64,000 nt of DNA from Gymnorhina tibicen (taxonomy: Eukaryota; Chordata; Aves; Passeriformes; Artamidae). Under the pieces are notes generated by a model. It was given only the letters and a program-made list of their open reading frames with translations. It searched no databases and was not told the origin of the DNA. Location: the NCBI GenBank assembly GCA_013399875.1, contig VXAZ01007512.1:280462-344461 (forward strand), given 5' to 3'. Position 1 is the stretch's first letter, and each line of letters begins with the position of its first letter. Positions 34,229-48,694 of the stretch are shown one piece after another. The position numbers and the translations under genes were made by a program.

Positions 34229-37200
34229 TATATATAAATAAATAACTAAGTAAAAAGATAGCATTTAGGGCTTAAATTCCTTTTCAGAAAAGAAACTGGT
34301 CCTTTTAGGGAGTAGAATTCAGTCTACAAAATATGATTTTGACACTGTTTGACTCTGGTGCTACAAAAGTCATAGCATGTGCTTATGTAACTTCAGTGTA
34401 ACTGAGGAAGAGCTTAAAATGGTAATTATTGGATTGTGTGAATTACTTGAGATCAAATTACTTTATTTGCTACAGTAACAAATGAGAAACTTCAAAGACT
34501 ACCATTCTTGAATGTAGATAGTTTTCATTTAATTGCACACATTTCAGAATAAGTGGCCTTCTTTGAGCTTAGTTGGCACTTGGAATGAGTGTGTCTTCAC
34601 AACCACAATAATTTTAAAATCTACTGATAGTATCAATTCAACTTGACAAACAGTACTTGAAAGTGATGATGATTAAAGTAGGTAGATGAATGGGCAAAGC
34701 AGAGTATGAGGCCCAGTTGAGGAAGAGGTCTACAGGGCAAGTAGGTCATAAAGGAGAAAAGAAAAGAAAATACTTTTGATCTTACAAGACAGATGAACTC
34801 ATCACAAGAAACAAGGTGGTAAAATACAATCTCCAGGTCTCAGAGAAGTGCTTGCAACTTTTCATTTGTTATGCAAAATTAATGGGAGACAGGGACATTG
34901 CACCAAAAAGAGAAAAGGACCTTCAGGCTTACTAAAATCATGTTCTCTGTTATGAAATAGGTGTCTTCAGAGGGGAGGAGAAAAGCAAAGCACAAACATT
35001 TTCTACTTCCATTTCATAAACAGTTGACAGCTTTTTACCAAATTGGGCAAAACAATTAAAGTGTTCAGCCCCTGAAAGTACATGCTGATAACATGATTCC
35101 TTAATTAAGGCATTATGAAATCAACTCTCTAATATTATACAACATAATTACTGGAGCATTAAGTTAGATGGCTTATTCAAGGCTGTAGAATAGTTTCAAA
35201 GGATCCATGTTTCATAAAATGCACTAACAGTTGTGAAAAATCCACCAGTTGGGCAAAAATGTTTTGTGCTGAGTCACTAGGTAAAGGCCATAATTGTTAT
35301 TTTTTTAAGTTGGAGAAAAGTCACATATGCTGCACTTGGATACTGTGGTGTTGAAAACGGTCCTCGGAATATCACAAAAAGAAAGGACTTCTAAAATTCA
35401 TAATAATGGGACTGTTAGACTGCCTAATTACATCAGCTTTTCATCATCTAAGGAGGCTATATGATGTCAGGAGAATCATGTAAGCCCTTATCTAGTGCTC
35501 TTTCTTAGCCACTCTTCTTTACAGCTGAGGTGCATAAGAAAACTACTGATACAAGTGCTTTTATGCTCCAGTTGTGACTTATATAACACAAATAACAAAC
35601 AAAAGTTGTCACACAAATTGGGAAACTGAATTGTGTCTAAATACCTAGGAATCTTGCCCAAACAGATTTTCAGTGTAATCAAGAAATAAAATTATTGCAC
35701 TGGAATTCAAGAACAATGAGATAGAAGGTTTTCTCCGGCTCACAGGCCTCCTTTGCTTATCCTGCATGTGCCACTTGGGTCAGTATTTATAAGCACATAA
35801 AGACTCCCACATCCGCTATGAGGAAGAAAGGTACTTAATTCAAGATTCTGGTTTATATTTCGGGACTATAAGTCTTATTTTCTTCCTTATCATTCCTCAT
35901 CTGGTCTTTGTAGTTTCCTTAGTTGTTTGGCATCTGTCCTATTCCATGCTCTTCTGTTCCATTTTCTTAATTATTTCTTTTACATTTACCCCTCAAAACA
36001 GAAGTCAAAGGATATTTTGATTAGTGGAAAACCTGAGTTTAGTAGTTTTCATTAAATGTTAGATTGTGTAAACAGGTCATACTTTTTTTTGCTGTGCCTT
36101 TAGCACAGCTTTTTCTTCTCAGCAGTGCTCCCTAGACAGGGATGCTGACAATTCCACAGTGCCATGTTGCTGCAGTGAGGGAGCAGGATATGCCCCATGC
36201 TTACAGAAAACCAAAAGCTCACCATGAAACACATCTGTTCCAGAAGGTGAAAGGGTCATTATTGTATTGATTTTTAGAGTTAAATGCATGAAATAGAGTC
36301 CCCAGAATTATTTATTTGTACAAGTAAGGGCTATAATTTTAAAATTAATTTAATTTAAAGACTTTTGTCCTCATCAGGAATTAAAGTTTTAAATAGAAAG
36401 TCAGCAGCCTGCTCTGTGACAAGGAAGACCTCCATACAGTTTGTAATAGGACTCCAGATCCTAGAATCAGTGTGGATTATCATAGGTGTCCTTAATTTAA
36501 AAAGGGGATCAATAAAATACCTTTTCTGGAGGTAGCAAATATGTAGCAAAGACTGATCAAGCCACATCCTGAGGGAGACAGGTTTTGGAGATTTTATTTA
36601 CTAAACTCTTGCAAATATTTACTTAGCCAGGTGATAGCCTTGGTATCAGAAAGATTCATAATTTCACCAACTAAGATGAATTTTTATGAAGATGCCAAAT
36701 ATTAACCCTCGGGAGTAAAGGGCTCAATCCACAAAATTCTGACTTTTCCTAGCTCTGGTGTTTCTCTGTACCTGAAAGAAAGAAAAGATTGGCCCCTTTA
36801 TAAAATTTATTCTAGGACAACTGAAGAATACAACCCCCCCCCCCCAACATTTGGCTAATTAGCGACAAGTTAATAAATCTGGGGCCTTATTCACTATTTT
36901 TTGTCAGAAGTAAAGTGCCTTGTTGCTCACAGTCTCAATACAGGCCAAAACTGGAGAAAAAGTCATCTGATGGTTCTCAACTATACATTTCTTTCCCAAG
37001 CGAAATTTATCTTTTCTTCTGATGAACTTGTGAATTAGTTAAAAATTGTCATGTCTTTCCTACAGCTGCGAATACTGAAGCCATTTAAGAGAGAGGCTTA
37101 AGCTAACCTGAAAGGCAGCAGCAAAGAAAAGGTAGTAATTCAAAGCTTCATGGTTTTCAGATCCTTCCTAATTCACTAGATTATGAGATTATGACACCTT

Positions 37201-38320
37201 CCAGATTTCATCTGTCTCAGCATTAGGAAGGATATTGTAAAATTTTTTACATGTGATCTAAATTAAACCAGTGCACTACAATACAGCTTTAAAGATACAC
37301 TCACAATGAACAATGAACTTGCAAAGATTATTTAAGGTGCTTATTCATTTTTGGTAGTTTTTTTTCCACATAATTTTTTCTCCTCATTGACATCCCAGGC
37401 TAAAGCAAATATTCCTTAGCTAAATCTGGGACAAAATGTGGGCAATAATCTAATCTTTTTGAGAGGATAACAACAGCCTATTCATAAAAAAAAAATTCCC
37501 CTTAAAGACTACAAAGACAAACACCAAGATTGAAATCAATTCTGGTACCCCCTACCAGCAAAGGTACTTTATTTTTTTAGAAGGCAAGGAGTTTTTGTAT
37601 TTTTTTATTGACACCTCTAACTTTATTAACAAGACCAAAATTTTAAATTTCTCTTTTATATTGCATTTCAAGATATTTTCCCAACATTTTTATATACAGA
37701 TTGGCATATGGGGAGCTATAAGGAGCTTTCTACACTACTCTTCTGAAGTCACATATAAATAATCTGACCCATCTCTAATGTTTAGTTGGCAACATCACTC
37801 TGCATAACTTCATCTCTATCTGTTTTTCCATAATGTCAGTATCGTAGGCACTAACTGAAAATATATGACACATGATTTAGGATGTCCTCTTAGATCAGAC
37901 CTTATTTGCTCTTTCTTCTTTGGTTTAACAGCTAAATGTTACGGAAGTGATCGGTTTAGATTTATTGTTTCCCAGTGATTTTCACTTCCTGCCCCCCAAT
38001 TATAACTGAAAAATCCTTAAAATGAAACAAAAAACTATGAAGTTTTTAATTCAACTATTTAGTTTCTAGTATGTGGGAGGGAAATCAAGCTGGTGTAGAA
38101 CTACATTTTAGTAGTTATGCCAGCCTAAGCAAGAACCTTCAGTTGCTGTTCCATCACTTTGCTCATGTGCCAGCACAATGAACTAGATCAGGGCACCAAT
38201 ATGCCTGGAAAATAACCATTTAAATCATTATTCCACATCATTCTGTTTTCCTGAGGACAGAGGTGATTCAGAGTTTTCCAGCTTTCAGAAGGGTGTCCTA
38301 GCCTATGAAGTTATACTATC
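34229..38320. other. AT-rich desert, no gene seen
   Basis: No gene or mobile element was recognised. A run of 12 C lies at 36,834-36,845 (a G tract on the minus strand). Confidence 0.6.
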
Positions 38321-39050
38321 TGTGCTGATTTTAATCCCAGCAGGGCAATTAAATTCCAAATAAGCCACTCCCCTTCTCCAGTCCCTTTTGGTAAGGAAGG
38401 GACAATAAATGAAAAATTATGAGTTGAAATAACAATTTACTAAAACCACAGTAACAGCAGCAGTATTAAAAACAAAAGTATAAAAAAGAGAAGGTGATTT
38501 ACCCACAGAACAGTATTCACCACGGTGAACAAAAAAAAAAAGGCTTCCCAAAGGTGGTGCTTATGACAGCAGGTATTTGGGAAACCAAGGTAATGTGGTG
38601 AGGAGAGCTCCCACAGCTTAATATTCCCCCTCTAGCTCCCAGCGCCCCAAAAAAAGGAAAGCAGGGACAAACCAACCCTGGAAGTTAGTTCATCCAAATA
38701 GGGATTGTGTGAAACACCTCTGCCAGGGTGCTGACCCTACACCTCCCAGCCCCGCTGGCTCAGACATGCCTCAGAGCTGTCCCTTTCAGCACCAAGTCTG
38801 TAGGCCTGCTCTGGAGGAAAGATGGGACAGCAGGGAGATGGTGGACAGCAGAAGGAACCAAGTTCACCAGGGTTTTAAGGCAATAGTCCACTCTGCTCCA
38901 GCAAGCCTGATAAGATGAAGAACTTCTGGTTTCTGGTGCCCAGCCTGTCCTGCTGAAAGCAGTGAAGATGTCGGTGGTATCCAATAAACACCATGGTGAC
39001 ACCCACACAGCTCTAAAAACCTCCACCCCCATCTCTGCAACCAGGCACCA
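38321..39050 (-). mobile_element. ERV LTR, antisense, 730-bp long form
   Basis: The plus strand opens TGTGCTGATTTTAATCCCAG and closes near CCAGGCACCA (39,050). It contains an antisense GAAATAACAATTTACTAAAA block (about 38,428), AAAGTATAAAAAAGAGAAGG (about 38,475) and the GCTCTAAAAACCTCCACCCC terminus (about 39,010). All of these are shared with the shorter element at 15,244-15,655. Flanking pentamers CTATC (38,316-38,320) and CTACG (39,051-39,055) agree in three of five bases, which is at best a decayed target duplication. The antisense direction is inferred because the reverse complement places the TAGTAAATTGTT block and the AACCAGCACA-type end where the ERVL 3' end has them. Frames at 38,709-39,032 are incidental. 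Confidence 0.65.
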
Positions 39051-42000
39051 CTACGTTCATTTCCTCTGGTAGAAAAATACTGTATTTGTGCACCACAAAG
39101 TGGATCTGGAACAACTAAGAGAGTCTAAAAATATATATGAGCACCCATTATAAGTTAAATCTGCATTGGCCAAGTTATCTGAGACACCCAGTAAAGCAAG
39201 AGAGAGAGAGAGCAACTATACGTTTCCTTACTGGAAAAAAAAAGTCATTAGTTCTTCTTAAGAACTTAAGTGGGTTAAGAGCAGTTTATGTTTTTATATA
39301 TACCCAACCCAGAACCTTGATTACAATGGATTAAGGTTCTGTGAAGTACAATGGTCTCTGAATAAATAATCTTCACAGGCTTTTACATTCTCCCTTTAAA
39401 AGTTAGAGAAATCTGTTTCTGCCACCTTGATTTAGGTGTGATAAAGCTTTTGAGCTTTTGTCCTTTGTAGTATAAGTATTCTTCAAACTTCCATTGCATT
39501 CCAGCATATCAAAGACTGAAACTGAAAAAATCACATAAATATGATAAATGCTAATAGTCTGTATGGTGTTTTAACAAAAAACCAAACATACCCCAAATAA
39601 TTTTTCCTAGATCTTTTAATCCAAGCAGTTCAGATGCTAAAAATGTCCTTTCAAGAAGAAATATAAAAACTGCCAATTAAAAAAAAAGCTCTGAATTTGT
39701 TTGAAATGCAACCTTGAGATCCACTGGCAGTCAGTTTTGGCTATTTTTTTTTATAAGACTGACAAGTCAGGTGATAAAAGAATCAGATTTTATTTCAAAT
39801 AAAAATAGATAAATGGATGTATATTACACACACTGTAAGTCACAAAAACTGTTGTGTGAAGTCACAGTCTAATTTTGCTGTCATGTCCACATGAATGTCA
39901 AGCCATTGAATTACTTTGACTTTTAGTGCTTTTACAAAAAGCAATTTTTTTTTCCATAGCAAGACTCATTTCTCATTTCTGTTTCGAGCGGTTAACTGTG
40001 GGAGAGCACTTACTTTGCGAGTACAAAACCCAAAAGGCTTGCAGCTTCTGGCTGTAAGACTCACTGCACGTTGATTAAAGCGCAAGGAGCATGGCAGCCT
40101 CTCCTTTGCAGCACAAGTTCAGGAGGAGCATGGTGCAGTGACAGGACAGTGAGACAGGAGAGATGCTTATTGTATAAAAATTGTCTTCCGTGAGGCTGGC
40201 CACTGACAAATACCAGCTAACCATGTTTGCTCTAAGGCCACAAAGTAGGTGAAATTGGAGGTGGAACAAAACTAACTATACCTCCAATACAAGGAGAAAC
40301 ATGAAGCAAAGATTTAAGCCAAGATGCTTACAATTTAGCCATCACTGGTTACTGCATTTTATACTATAAATTTAATAGTGTCAACTAGTTTGGTAAACCG
40401 GCAATATATTTTATCTCACCAAATCAAGAATGAAAGCTTTTAGTTTTTTTCTTTCCTCTTTAAAGCACATCATATAAGTTCCACTTTGAAACAGAGCTTA
40501 CATACAAGGAAATATCTCACATGGTTTTGGGAACATTAAGATTTTCATTAAAATGTTGGTTTGAAAAATATCTTTAGCGTTATAGTGCTAAACCCAGGGA
40601 AATGAAGATCATCTTCACTGAACAGTATTTTCCACTGGGGACTCCACCAGCATTCAGTTGTCTCATTTAATTATCACTTTCCTGATTCAACCATTATTCA
40701 TGAGCTTCCTTGTGTTCTTAAAAAGCTCTGAGCTGTGCTTGCCAATGTTATGGCACATTATGAAGCACAGTTATGCAGCAAGAGGGAGGGGGTGATAATG
40801 CATTGGTCTATCCTGCTGGCATATTTTCTGTTTGATCTCCTCAGCTGCCAGTGGAATGCAGAGCTCTTTATTCAAAATCTACTGCTGTTTCTTAAGCATT
40901 GTGCTGATAGTACAATCCTTTGCATTGCTTCAGTAAAATAGAGCAATACTGAAGCTGTATGAATTGTTTGCATGGAGTTTATACTAGTTTTCATTTGACT
41001 GCATTTCTCTTTTGTAATAGTGGTGAAAGAAAAGCATGGAGAGAAAAGTTCCTAACAGATGCAGGGAAAATACTCCTGGGTAGGTTGAAGATGAATTTTA
41101 ATTGCCATCAGTTCTACCCATAATGAAGCTGGAGTATACATCATTTCAGATCTTCATGCCCTCTCTGCCTAATTTAAACGTTTAGATTTTTAGCTGAATT
41201 GTATGCTGCCAATTTACTAGGCTAGGATTTTTACTGAAAATACATAGTCCAAGGTAGTTACGCTAAAGATAAAGACTGAAAGTCTAAATTATAAACAGCT
41301 GCTCTCCCAAATATGCCTCAAATCATGCCATAGCTAATTTAAAGGTGTGCAGAGCAAATGAAATCACATAATTTCTGTTCTAAATCACTGAATTTAGTTT
41401 CTAATAGGAATAATCTTGAGGAAATTAGTCATTAATGAAGTTAACAGCCAGTTTGCTTGAGTGTTATCTGTCCTTGGCTTCACCCTAAGATATTATATCA
41501 AACCCCATAACTTTTTAATAAAGATGAATTTTTAATTTTTTTATTATGCCTAAATAATGAATTGGCACATAATCTAAATTTCAGAATACAGTTAAGGTGG
41601 AATACTTATTTACTGCGAGTACAGAAACATCGCCATCACTTCTTATTTTCAGATATGGAAAGCAAAAAACGGGAAAAAATCTCAGCATGTTTCTTAGCAG
41701 TCTTGTATCAAGTATATATGAGAGTAAAAGCTGATTCCCCCAAATTCATGCTAAGGTGAAAGGAAATACCTACTAGCACTTTTTACACAGCCTGGCTGAA
41801 ACATTTATTATTCCAAATTCCTCTCTGAAGCATGCAGAGCTTTAAATAAAACTATGAGGCAGTTTGAAACAAGATGCAGTTCCAATAAATTCAGTACAGT
41901 TGCTTCTACTTCAGTGTCAAACAAGTTTCAATTTGGTAGCAAATTATACTCGAATGGAATATTTACAAAGTTCTGAAGTCTTCTCTTAGTCAAATCTTTC

Positions 42001-45000
42001 CTTAATTTCAGTGGAGACAGTAATATTATGTGAGTGGGAAATTGCTTGAATAAACATTAATTTTATATCCAAAGACATTAACACCAGTGTGAGCCATGAA
42101 TGCATAAAGCAGGCCAGCATCCATTCAGAATTGTATCAGTGTAACCAAGAAAAGAACTTGGCTTTGTGGGCTTGGCTGGGGCTGTACTTGCTATGAGTAG
42201 GCTATGAATCAAAAGAGCTGCTGCAACCAGGATGTGCCAACCAAGCCGGAGCTGGAGCTGTTGCACCACCTTTGCTCCAAAGACCCATGGACAAAGCTAC
42301 TTGCACAAAACCTGTATTTCACGGAGTGAGGACTTCAGGACTAACCTCCACGCTCTAGACCATTTCCAGGTCTATAATCTGTTCTACAGAGCAAGATATT
42401 CAGCAAGTCACGCAAAGAAAGTAAGACAGCAGTGAAAAGGGTAAGTTTTAAAGACAAAGCCCCAGTAAGTTCACACAGCGTGACTTTAGTTAGGAGACAC
42501 TAGCTTAGATTTCTAACAAGATAAGCAAAATCTGTTGCTACTGCTGCTTTAGAAAAGGACAAAGTAAATTATTCACTGCTGGCAAATTTCAAATTAGTCT
42601 TGCTTTGTCTAAAAATTATGCCTTAATTCAAACAACTCCCTATGGAAACCCTATGGATTTCATTATAAGTAAGTGTAATGATCCTTTCTTTCTGTATACT
42701 TCATAAGTATGTTTTTCCGCAGAGTTTTTCATCACATCTACTGAATGTTGATTCCATTCTTTTGTTCCTAATTTTTGAAGAGAAAAATTTTGATGTCTTT
42801 GACTTTATTTTTGCTGTCAACTAGACAAATGTGGCTGACCCAGTAATTATTTTTCATTAGTGTTCTTATTTTGATAAATAGCTTTTGTTAATGTTTAAGG
42901 CAATATTATGTGGCTTTAGGATCTATATTATATTCAAAAGTTGATCCTTAGGATCAGATTTTCTTATTTTTTCAAAAAAATATTTTAACATTAAGAACAA
43001 AAAATCCAAAATTTCCTTGGTATAACAGTTTTTGTTTTCAATATTCATTAATTCCTTTTTTTTTTTTTCATGTAGGCTATGCAGTTCAATATAACCAGTA
43101 CATGGCACTGCTTAAATTCAGGTTTGGTATATAAAATAAACCTTACCAAGTACACCAAACCCCTACATTTTCTGTTCTCTAATTTTCATTTGATCACACT
43201 TACAAGGCAATATAATATATGGGTGGTGCAGGAGAACTATAGAAAAATTACACAAGAAACAATTTCATAAGCTGCAAGCACCAAAGAAAAGAGAAGTCTT
43301 ATTTCTAAATTGCACGCAATATTCTGTCCTCTAGGCATTGCACTTTCTTTCACTTATCAGTTTAGGTGTTTCACGGCTTTTCTTCCTAAGACACTACATT
43401 TTAATTATTAATTCTCAGTTTCACCAATTAATATTTGTTTCTCTGTGACCCTAATTTAAAGTGCCATCAGAAGAAAATCTGGGATGACAACTGCATAAAC
43501 TCTCAGATCTCACTAGGGTGACAAAAATTACACTTTTCTCCAGTATTGGTAACTCACTGTTTTTCTCTGCCAAGTATCAGCACAAGTTTACTACAATTAC
43601 GTCACTTAACCGAGTGTTTAGATTTGCCAGGGCCTACATGGCTTGACCATATCACATATAGTTTTCATTTAATTCTGTTACTTCCTTTCATCCTTTCCTT
43701 TCCTGTCATTCTGTCATCTTCTTTCATTCTGTCAAAGAATCACTGCTATATGAAGATATTTCTCAGTGACATCACAGTCTGACTCTGCAAACAGAGCATA
43801 CTAACACAAAATTATATTTCTATAGCATGTGTAAAGAAAATTACACTTCCTGAAATGCACAATTTCACAGTATTTACTGTGTATTTATAAAACTGTATTT
43901 TTCAGATCCTATAGAATGAGATAGTTGGTGGAAATACTTAACCAAAACAATTTACAATGTACAGAACTGGGGAAGGGGAAGGGGGAGGAGAAGTGGTATT
44001 AATAAAATATGGCTACAGGCACAGAAAAATTGAAAATTCAGAAAAGGCACTTTCACTGGAAACAAAATTTTTTATGGTCTTCATTGCTAGAGAAATGAAT
44101 TTCAAGTACAAGACCAGTCCATAAGAAGTCTTCTTCCAATTATTTATGTTTATCATATAAAGTCCTGCTGTGTAAAAAACACATGCATCATTCCACAGGT
44201 TTAAGCACTCTCCTAGGTATCTGGGATGACCTACAAATATAAGGAAAGAGTCATTGAATCAGATTAAAAATTTGATATGAAACCAGTGGTAGGTCCCTCT
44301 GTTTGTGGTAGCTGTGCCACTAAGGAAATACCACAGCTGGGTAAGTTGGCGTTCCCTAATCATCAGTGGCTTCACATCCAGCTCTGTTTTAGGCTGCAGT
44401 TCAGTCACAGGAAGTCATTCTTCTGGCAGAACTGGATGGAACTTCCTAGGTATAATGACATTATTGTCAACTATTTTAACTGTTATTTTTTGGTCCAAGT
44501 TTAGCATCAGCAAGAACCCAGGAACAGCCATACACTGCACACAAACCAGTCGTCATTTTCAGAACACTGTGGCAGAACTGCCCATAAGAAATCATTCTCT
44601 CTGCTATTTTGAGATAGGACTAGGCTTTGACTGGTTTTGACCAGTTCATTCCTTCCTAGCCAGGCTGGAGATCATAATAAGCTATAGGACAGCTAGAGCT
44701 GAACATCACATTATCTGCTGCCAGCACTTAGGTACTCCTCTGGTGGTTTACATAAATTATGTAGGAAGCTGAAGGGAAATAAAACTGATGCTTGTGCAGG
44801 GTAAGTTTGTAAGTCAGGCATCAACTAACAGAGATGCAGTTTCACAGGCAAGACAAAGGCATGAATGAATAGCTGTAAAATGCTGCAGAAAGACCTAGCA
44901 GATTGAGAAGAGATTTAGTTGAGCAAGAGGGTAATGTCCATGGACAAAACAGTATTTATCAATGTTGACTTCTGATCTTGTTCTGAAACAAAATAGCTGA

Positions 45001-48000
45001 AGACTGAAACTGAAATCTAGTGTTTTCTCTGCACCAGTATATTTGGGAGTGAGAGGTTTGATTTGGCATAGAAGCTGTTCCAAATGTGTGACATGCAATC
45101 TGGCTGGCCAAGGGGATGTGCACAGAGGAGTGATTTGATTTGTTTCTTTGTTTGGTGTTTGATTCTCTATATTTGGAAAAGTGGCTGCTTCTTTAAAGAA
45201 GATGTCTGTTTCAGTAGCATAGCTCGTAACACCAAGAAGCAATGCAAATGGGTTTCTAATTTTGGAATTTTGATGTGTATTTTTGTTTGGTTGTTTTTTG
45301 TTTTGGTGTGGATTTGTATTTGTTTGTTTGTTTTGAATGAAAGAAAAAGAAACATAAACCTACTATGACTTCAAGAGCTTGCAAGGAACAACCTGACATG
45401 ATTGTCATTTGAATGTTTCCACAGTTGTCATTTGAATATTTTTTTAATCATTCTTTTGATAATTTCTAGAATTTTGAAGAGGTTTGGAAGTGCTTGACAT
45501 TATTTTCTTTTATTTCTTCATAGTGGACTCTCTTGTTTTAATATCTCCTCAAACAAAAAGAAACATTGAATATGGCAGTGTAAAAATGTCTGTAATGTAT
45601 AACAATTACCTAATTGATGTTGATAATACACTACTAAAGTTTTTTAACATAACACTTTTCCTCCTAAAGCTTTTAAAAATTATTTTGACATATGCAAAGT
45701 TATACAAGCATAGTAGTTGTGCATTCTATTAAGCCTTTAAAAGTATAGGAATTATCATATTTTATCATACAATGATCTAAGACAATACTTATTCTCCAAA
45801 AATGGCAAGCACTGTACTTTTTATTTGCAAATAAATAAAAAACTCAACAGCTTATAGACTTCTTCAAGAACTGAAAGAAAAAGTTTTAAGATCGTTTCCA
45901 AAATGTAGCACTTATCAGTCTTCAAAAAATCACTATTTCTGTGGATTCCAAGCATTTTCAGTCTGGTGAGACTACTGTCATCGCACAGAGTATAAGGAAC
46001 TTGTGTACCATTTGCAAGTTCTTCTAAAATCTAGAAGATTTTAAGAAGCATTATGTAGCCTGCCACCCCCTCAGTATTCCCTCTCTCTGGTCTTATCACA
46101 GTAATGTGTGCAGTGTCCTGGGCAGAGTTACAAAAACATGTCATACAAAACATGATGTGATGTAGTACCAAGTTAGGCTCCAAGGTATCATCTAGTGCTT
46201 TTAAGGATATTTCTTAATTTCATTTGCTTTTAATTTCTGTTCCTGTGTCTGTTAGTACTTATCTTCCTCATTATTCTCTATCATTGTTCTTGTAAATAAG
46301 TAATTTTAATAAAAATGCTGAAATACTATGCATAATAGCAATATGATTCTCTATCCCACATAAGGGAAATCACTTATTTTTTGTAGCTAAAATGGCAGCA
46401 TTAATGAATCAGTAGACATGTGGAAAGATAACAGGAGAATAAACATTACATTAATTTCAATTTGTTGTCGTTTACAAGGCAATTTTTTTTGTACTTTTCT
46501 GTTTCCCTATGTAACTCTAATCTTTGTTTATAATCCCTGATTTGTGAATACAGGGGTTTTAACCTATCCTTTAATTTCTTATTTTTACTGTATTGAAAGT
46601 TGTGTCCCTGCTGTTCTTCCATGAATGTTTTCCAAATGTTTCTACATTCTGTCTGTTAATTGAAATTACTATCGTGTTTTCATATTCCTTAATCACCTAA
46701 TACCTCTTTGTACAGTTGTCCCTTGCCCACCTGCCAAGAAAGTTAATGTGTTCTGACACATCACCTATCTCCCTGCAATGCAGTGGCAACCTACCACGGG
46801 CCTGGGGGACCCAGGATCTTGTTGCTGTCACTAGCATTAAAAGCAAAGAGAGCGACATTTGCTGGTTTTTTACTGTGTCCTATTAGTAGCAGAAGTCTTG
46901 AGGTTGTTCATTTCATCTGAGAATCTTGCAATAACTGTAGGTGTTTGGAGACTTACTCTTCATTTGCACACATGTCCCACTATAAGTAGTGTTCCTTCAG
47001 AAATGCCTCATTTCTTTCATGTCATCAGAATGTTTTCTTTCTCGACAAAGAGAGCATGCATCTCAAGACCGGCCACATTTTACACAGGAAAGTTCTGAGT
47101 ACGGGGGAAGCGGTATAATGAATAGGCAAAAGTTATTAGAATAAACTATGCATTTATAGTTTTAGAGTGTATAATGTACCTTATTACATGTTTAATGTGT
47201 ATTATATATATTCTTATGCAGTGTAGTTCTAGCTCAGTTAAGTGTTGTTCGCCAGGTGCCTCTGCTCTATTGGATAGATTTTGCATGGCAGGTATTATGC
47301 AAAATATTGCATAGCAGCCATCTCACAACAGCATGAAGTGCAGAACAGGCTGCTAAACATGCCCATGCAGCAGAATAAACTTTTTGCATGGAGTAAGCTC
47401 TCTGCTATCACAGCTTGACTGTTACCAGTACCCAAAATACTTCATTTAAAACTGGCTTTCATCTTTATGCAACACCGTGTCCTACTGGGCTTTTACATTT
47501 TCCTGTTCCTGGGATTTCAACCACAGATACCAGTGGAGAACATTTTCAGTCTGTCAGGTGCAACTGGCCATCCTGGAGAACTGAGATTTAAAAGAATATT
47601 AGCTTCTTGGTCTCGCTTATTTGTGTCCAACTGGTGCACTCATCAACCCACAAGCCAGCTATGGCTGGAGGTACCAACATCTATAATAGTTGAATTACTT
47701 AAGTATTTTCCACTTTTATGCTGTAGCAACACACAGGAACAATAGCATGGGGTGGTATATGTGCCAAGAACTCAATTTATATCAGCATTTATTAGTTTCA
47801 AATATATCTTAAGAGAACTTGTCCATGCACATCTATTCACAAGTATGAGTGGTTCAGGGTTTTTGTATCACCGTTATCTGGAAGTTTTCTCTTGGTCTCA
47901 GTCATAGTCATATCTTATCACAATAGGCAGAGCAAAAATAATATTGGAAATAAAACACAAAATGTTTATTAGCTAATTTATGTCTCTCATACAAATATTT

Positions 48001-48490
48001 ATATATTCAATGTATCTTACCATAAATGTATAAAACAAAAGGAACATTCAAAACAACGTCATTTTTTGTATTAGGTCAGCCAACACAAGAAGATCTTCTT
48101 AATATCAGAATTGTAGCTAAATAAGCATTCTGACACAGATTCTAATTCAGAAAAGCACATAACCACATGTTTAATCCTAAGCATTTGCATTACTACTTTC
48201 TCAGATCAAGACTTGCTAAATCTGCCTGCCTTGTATAAGGGGTAGAGCTGGGGCCATTTTTTCCCTCTTGGGATTGGCCTATGAACTGGATGGAAAAATT
48301 AACTGCATAAATTAAAGTGGTGCTAATAGCTTTGTAAGAGAAAAAGCTCTTTCAAATGAAAGGGGAGCATGGATAGTAATTTCTGCTTTTGGAGTTTGTT
48401 TTTGTTATCTGAGGTAACTATCTTGTCTGCTTTGCACTGGCCTGTAAATGCGTTGTTCTGAAAACAGGGGTAAACAACCTGTAAGCTCTT

Positions 48491-48528
48491 TTATTCTCTT
48501 TAAATATACTTATTCTCTTTAAATATAT
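48491..48528. repeat. 19-bp tandem duplication
   Basis: The unit TTATTCTCTTTAAATATAC is repeated immediately with a single final-base change (C to T). Confidence 0.9.
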
Positions 48529-48590
48529 CCCTACGGTTTTTATATTGATTTCCTTTAGTTATTCATTACAAACATAGCAGGGGAAAAAAA

Positions 48591-48694
48591 GAAAGGACGG
48601 AAGGACGGAAGGACGGAAGGACAGAAGGAAGGAAGGAAGGAAGGAAGGAAGGAAGGAAGGAAGGAAGGAAGGATGGAAGGAAGGAAGGAAGGAA
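48591..48694. repeat. (GGAA)n / (GGAC)n tetranucleotide microsatellite
   Basis: The array starts with GGAC-GGAA interspersed units and then becomes nearly pure GGAA for about 75 bp, with one GGAT interruption near 48,671. Such arrays are length-polymorphic. Multiple GGAA cores can bind ETS-family factors in principle, but nothing here shows that they do. Its length means a 63-codon minus frame runs through it, which is not a gene. Confidence 0.97.
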
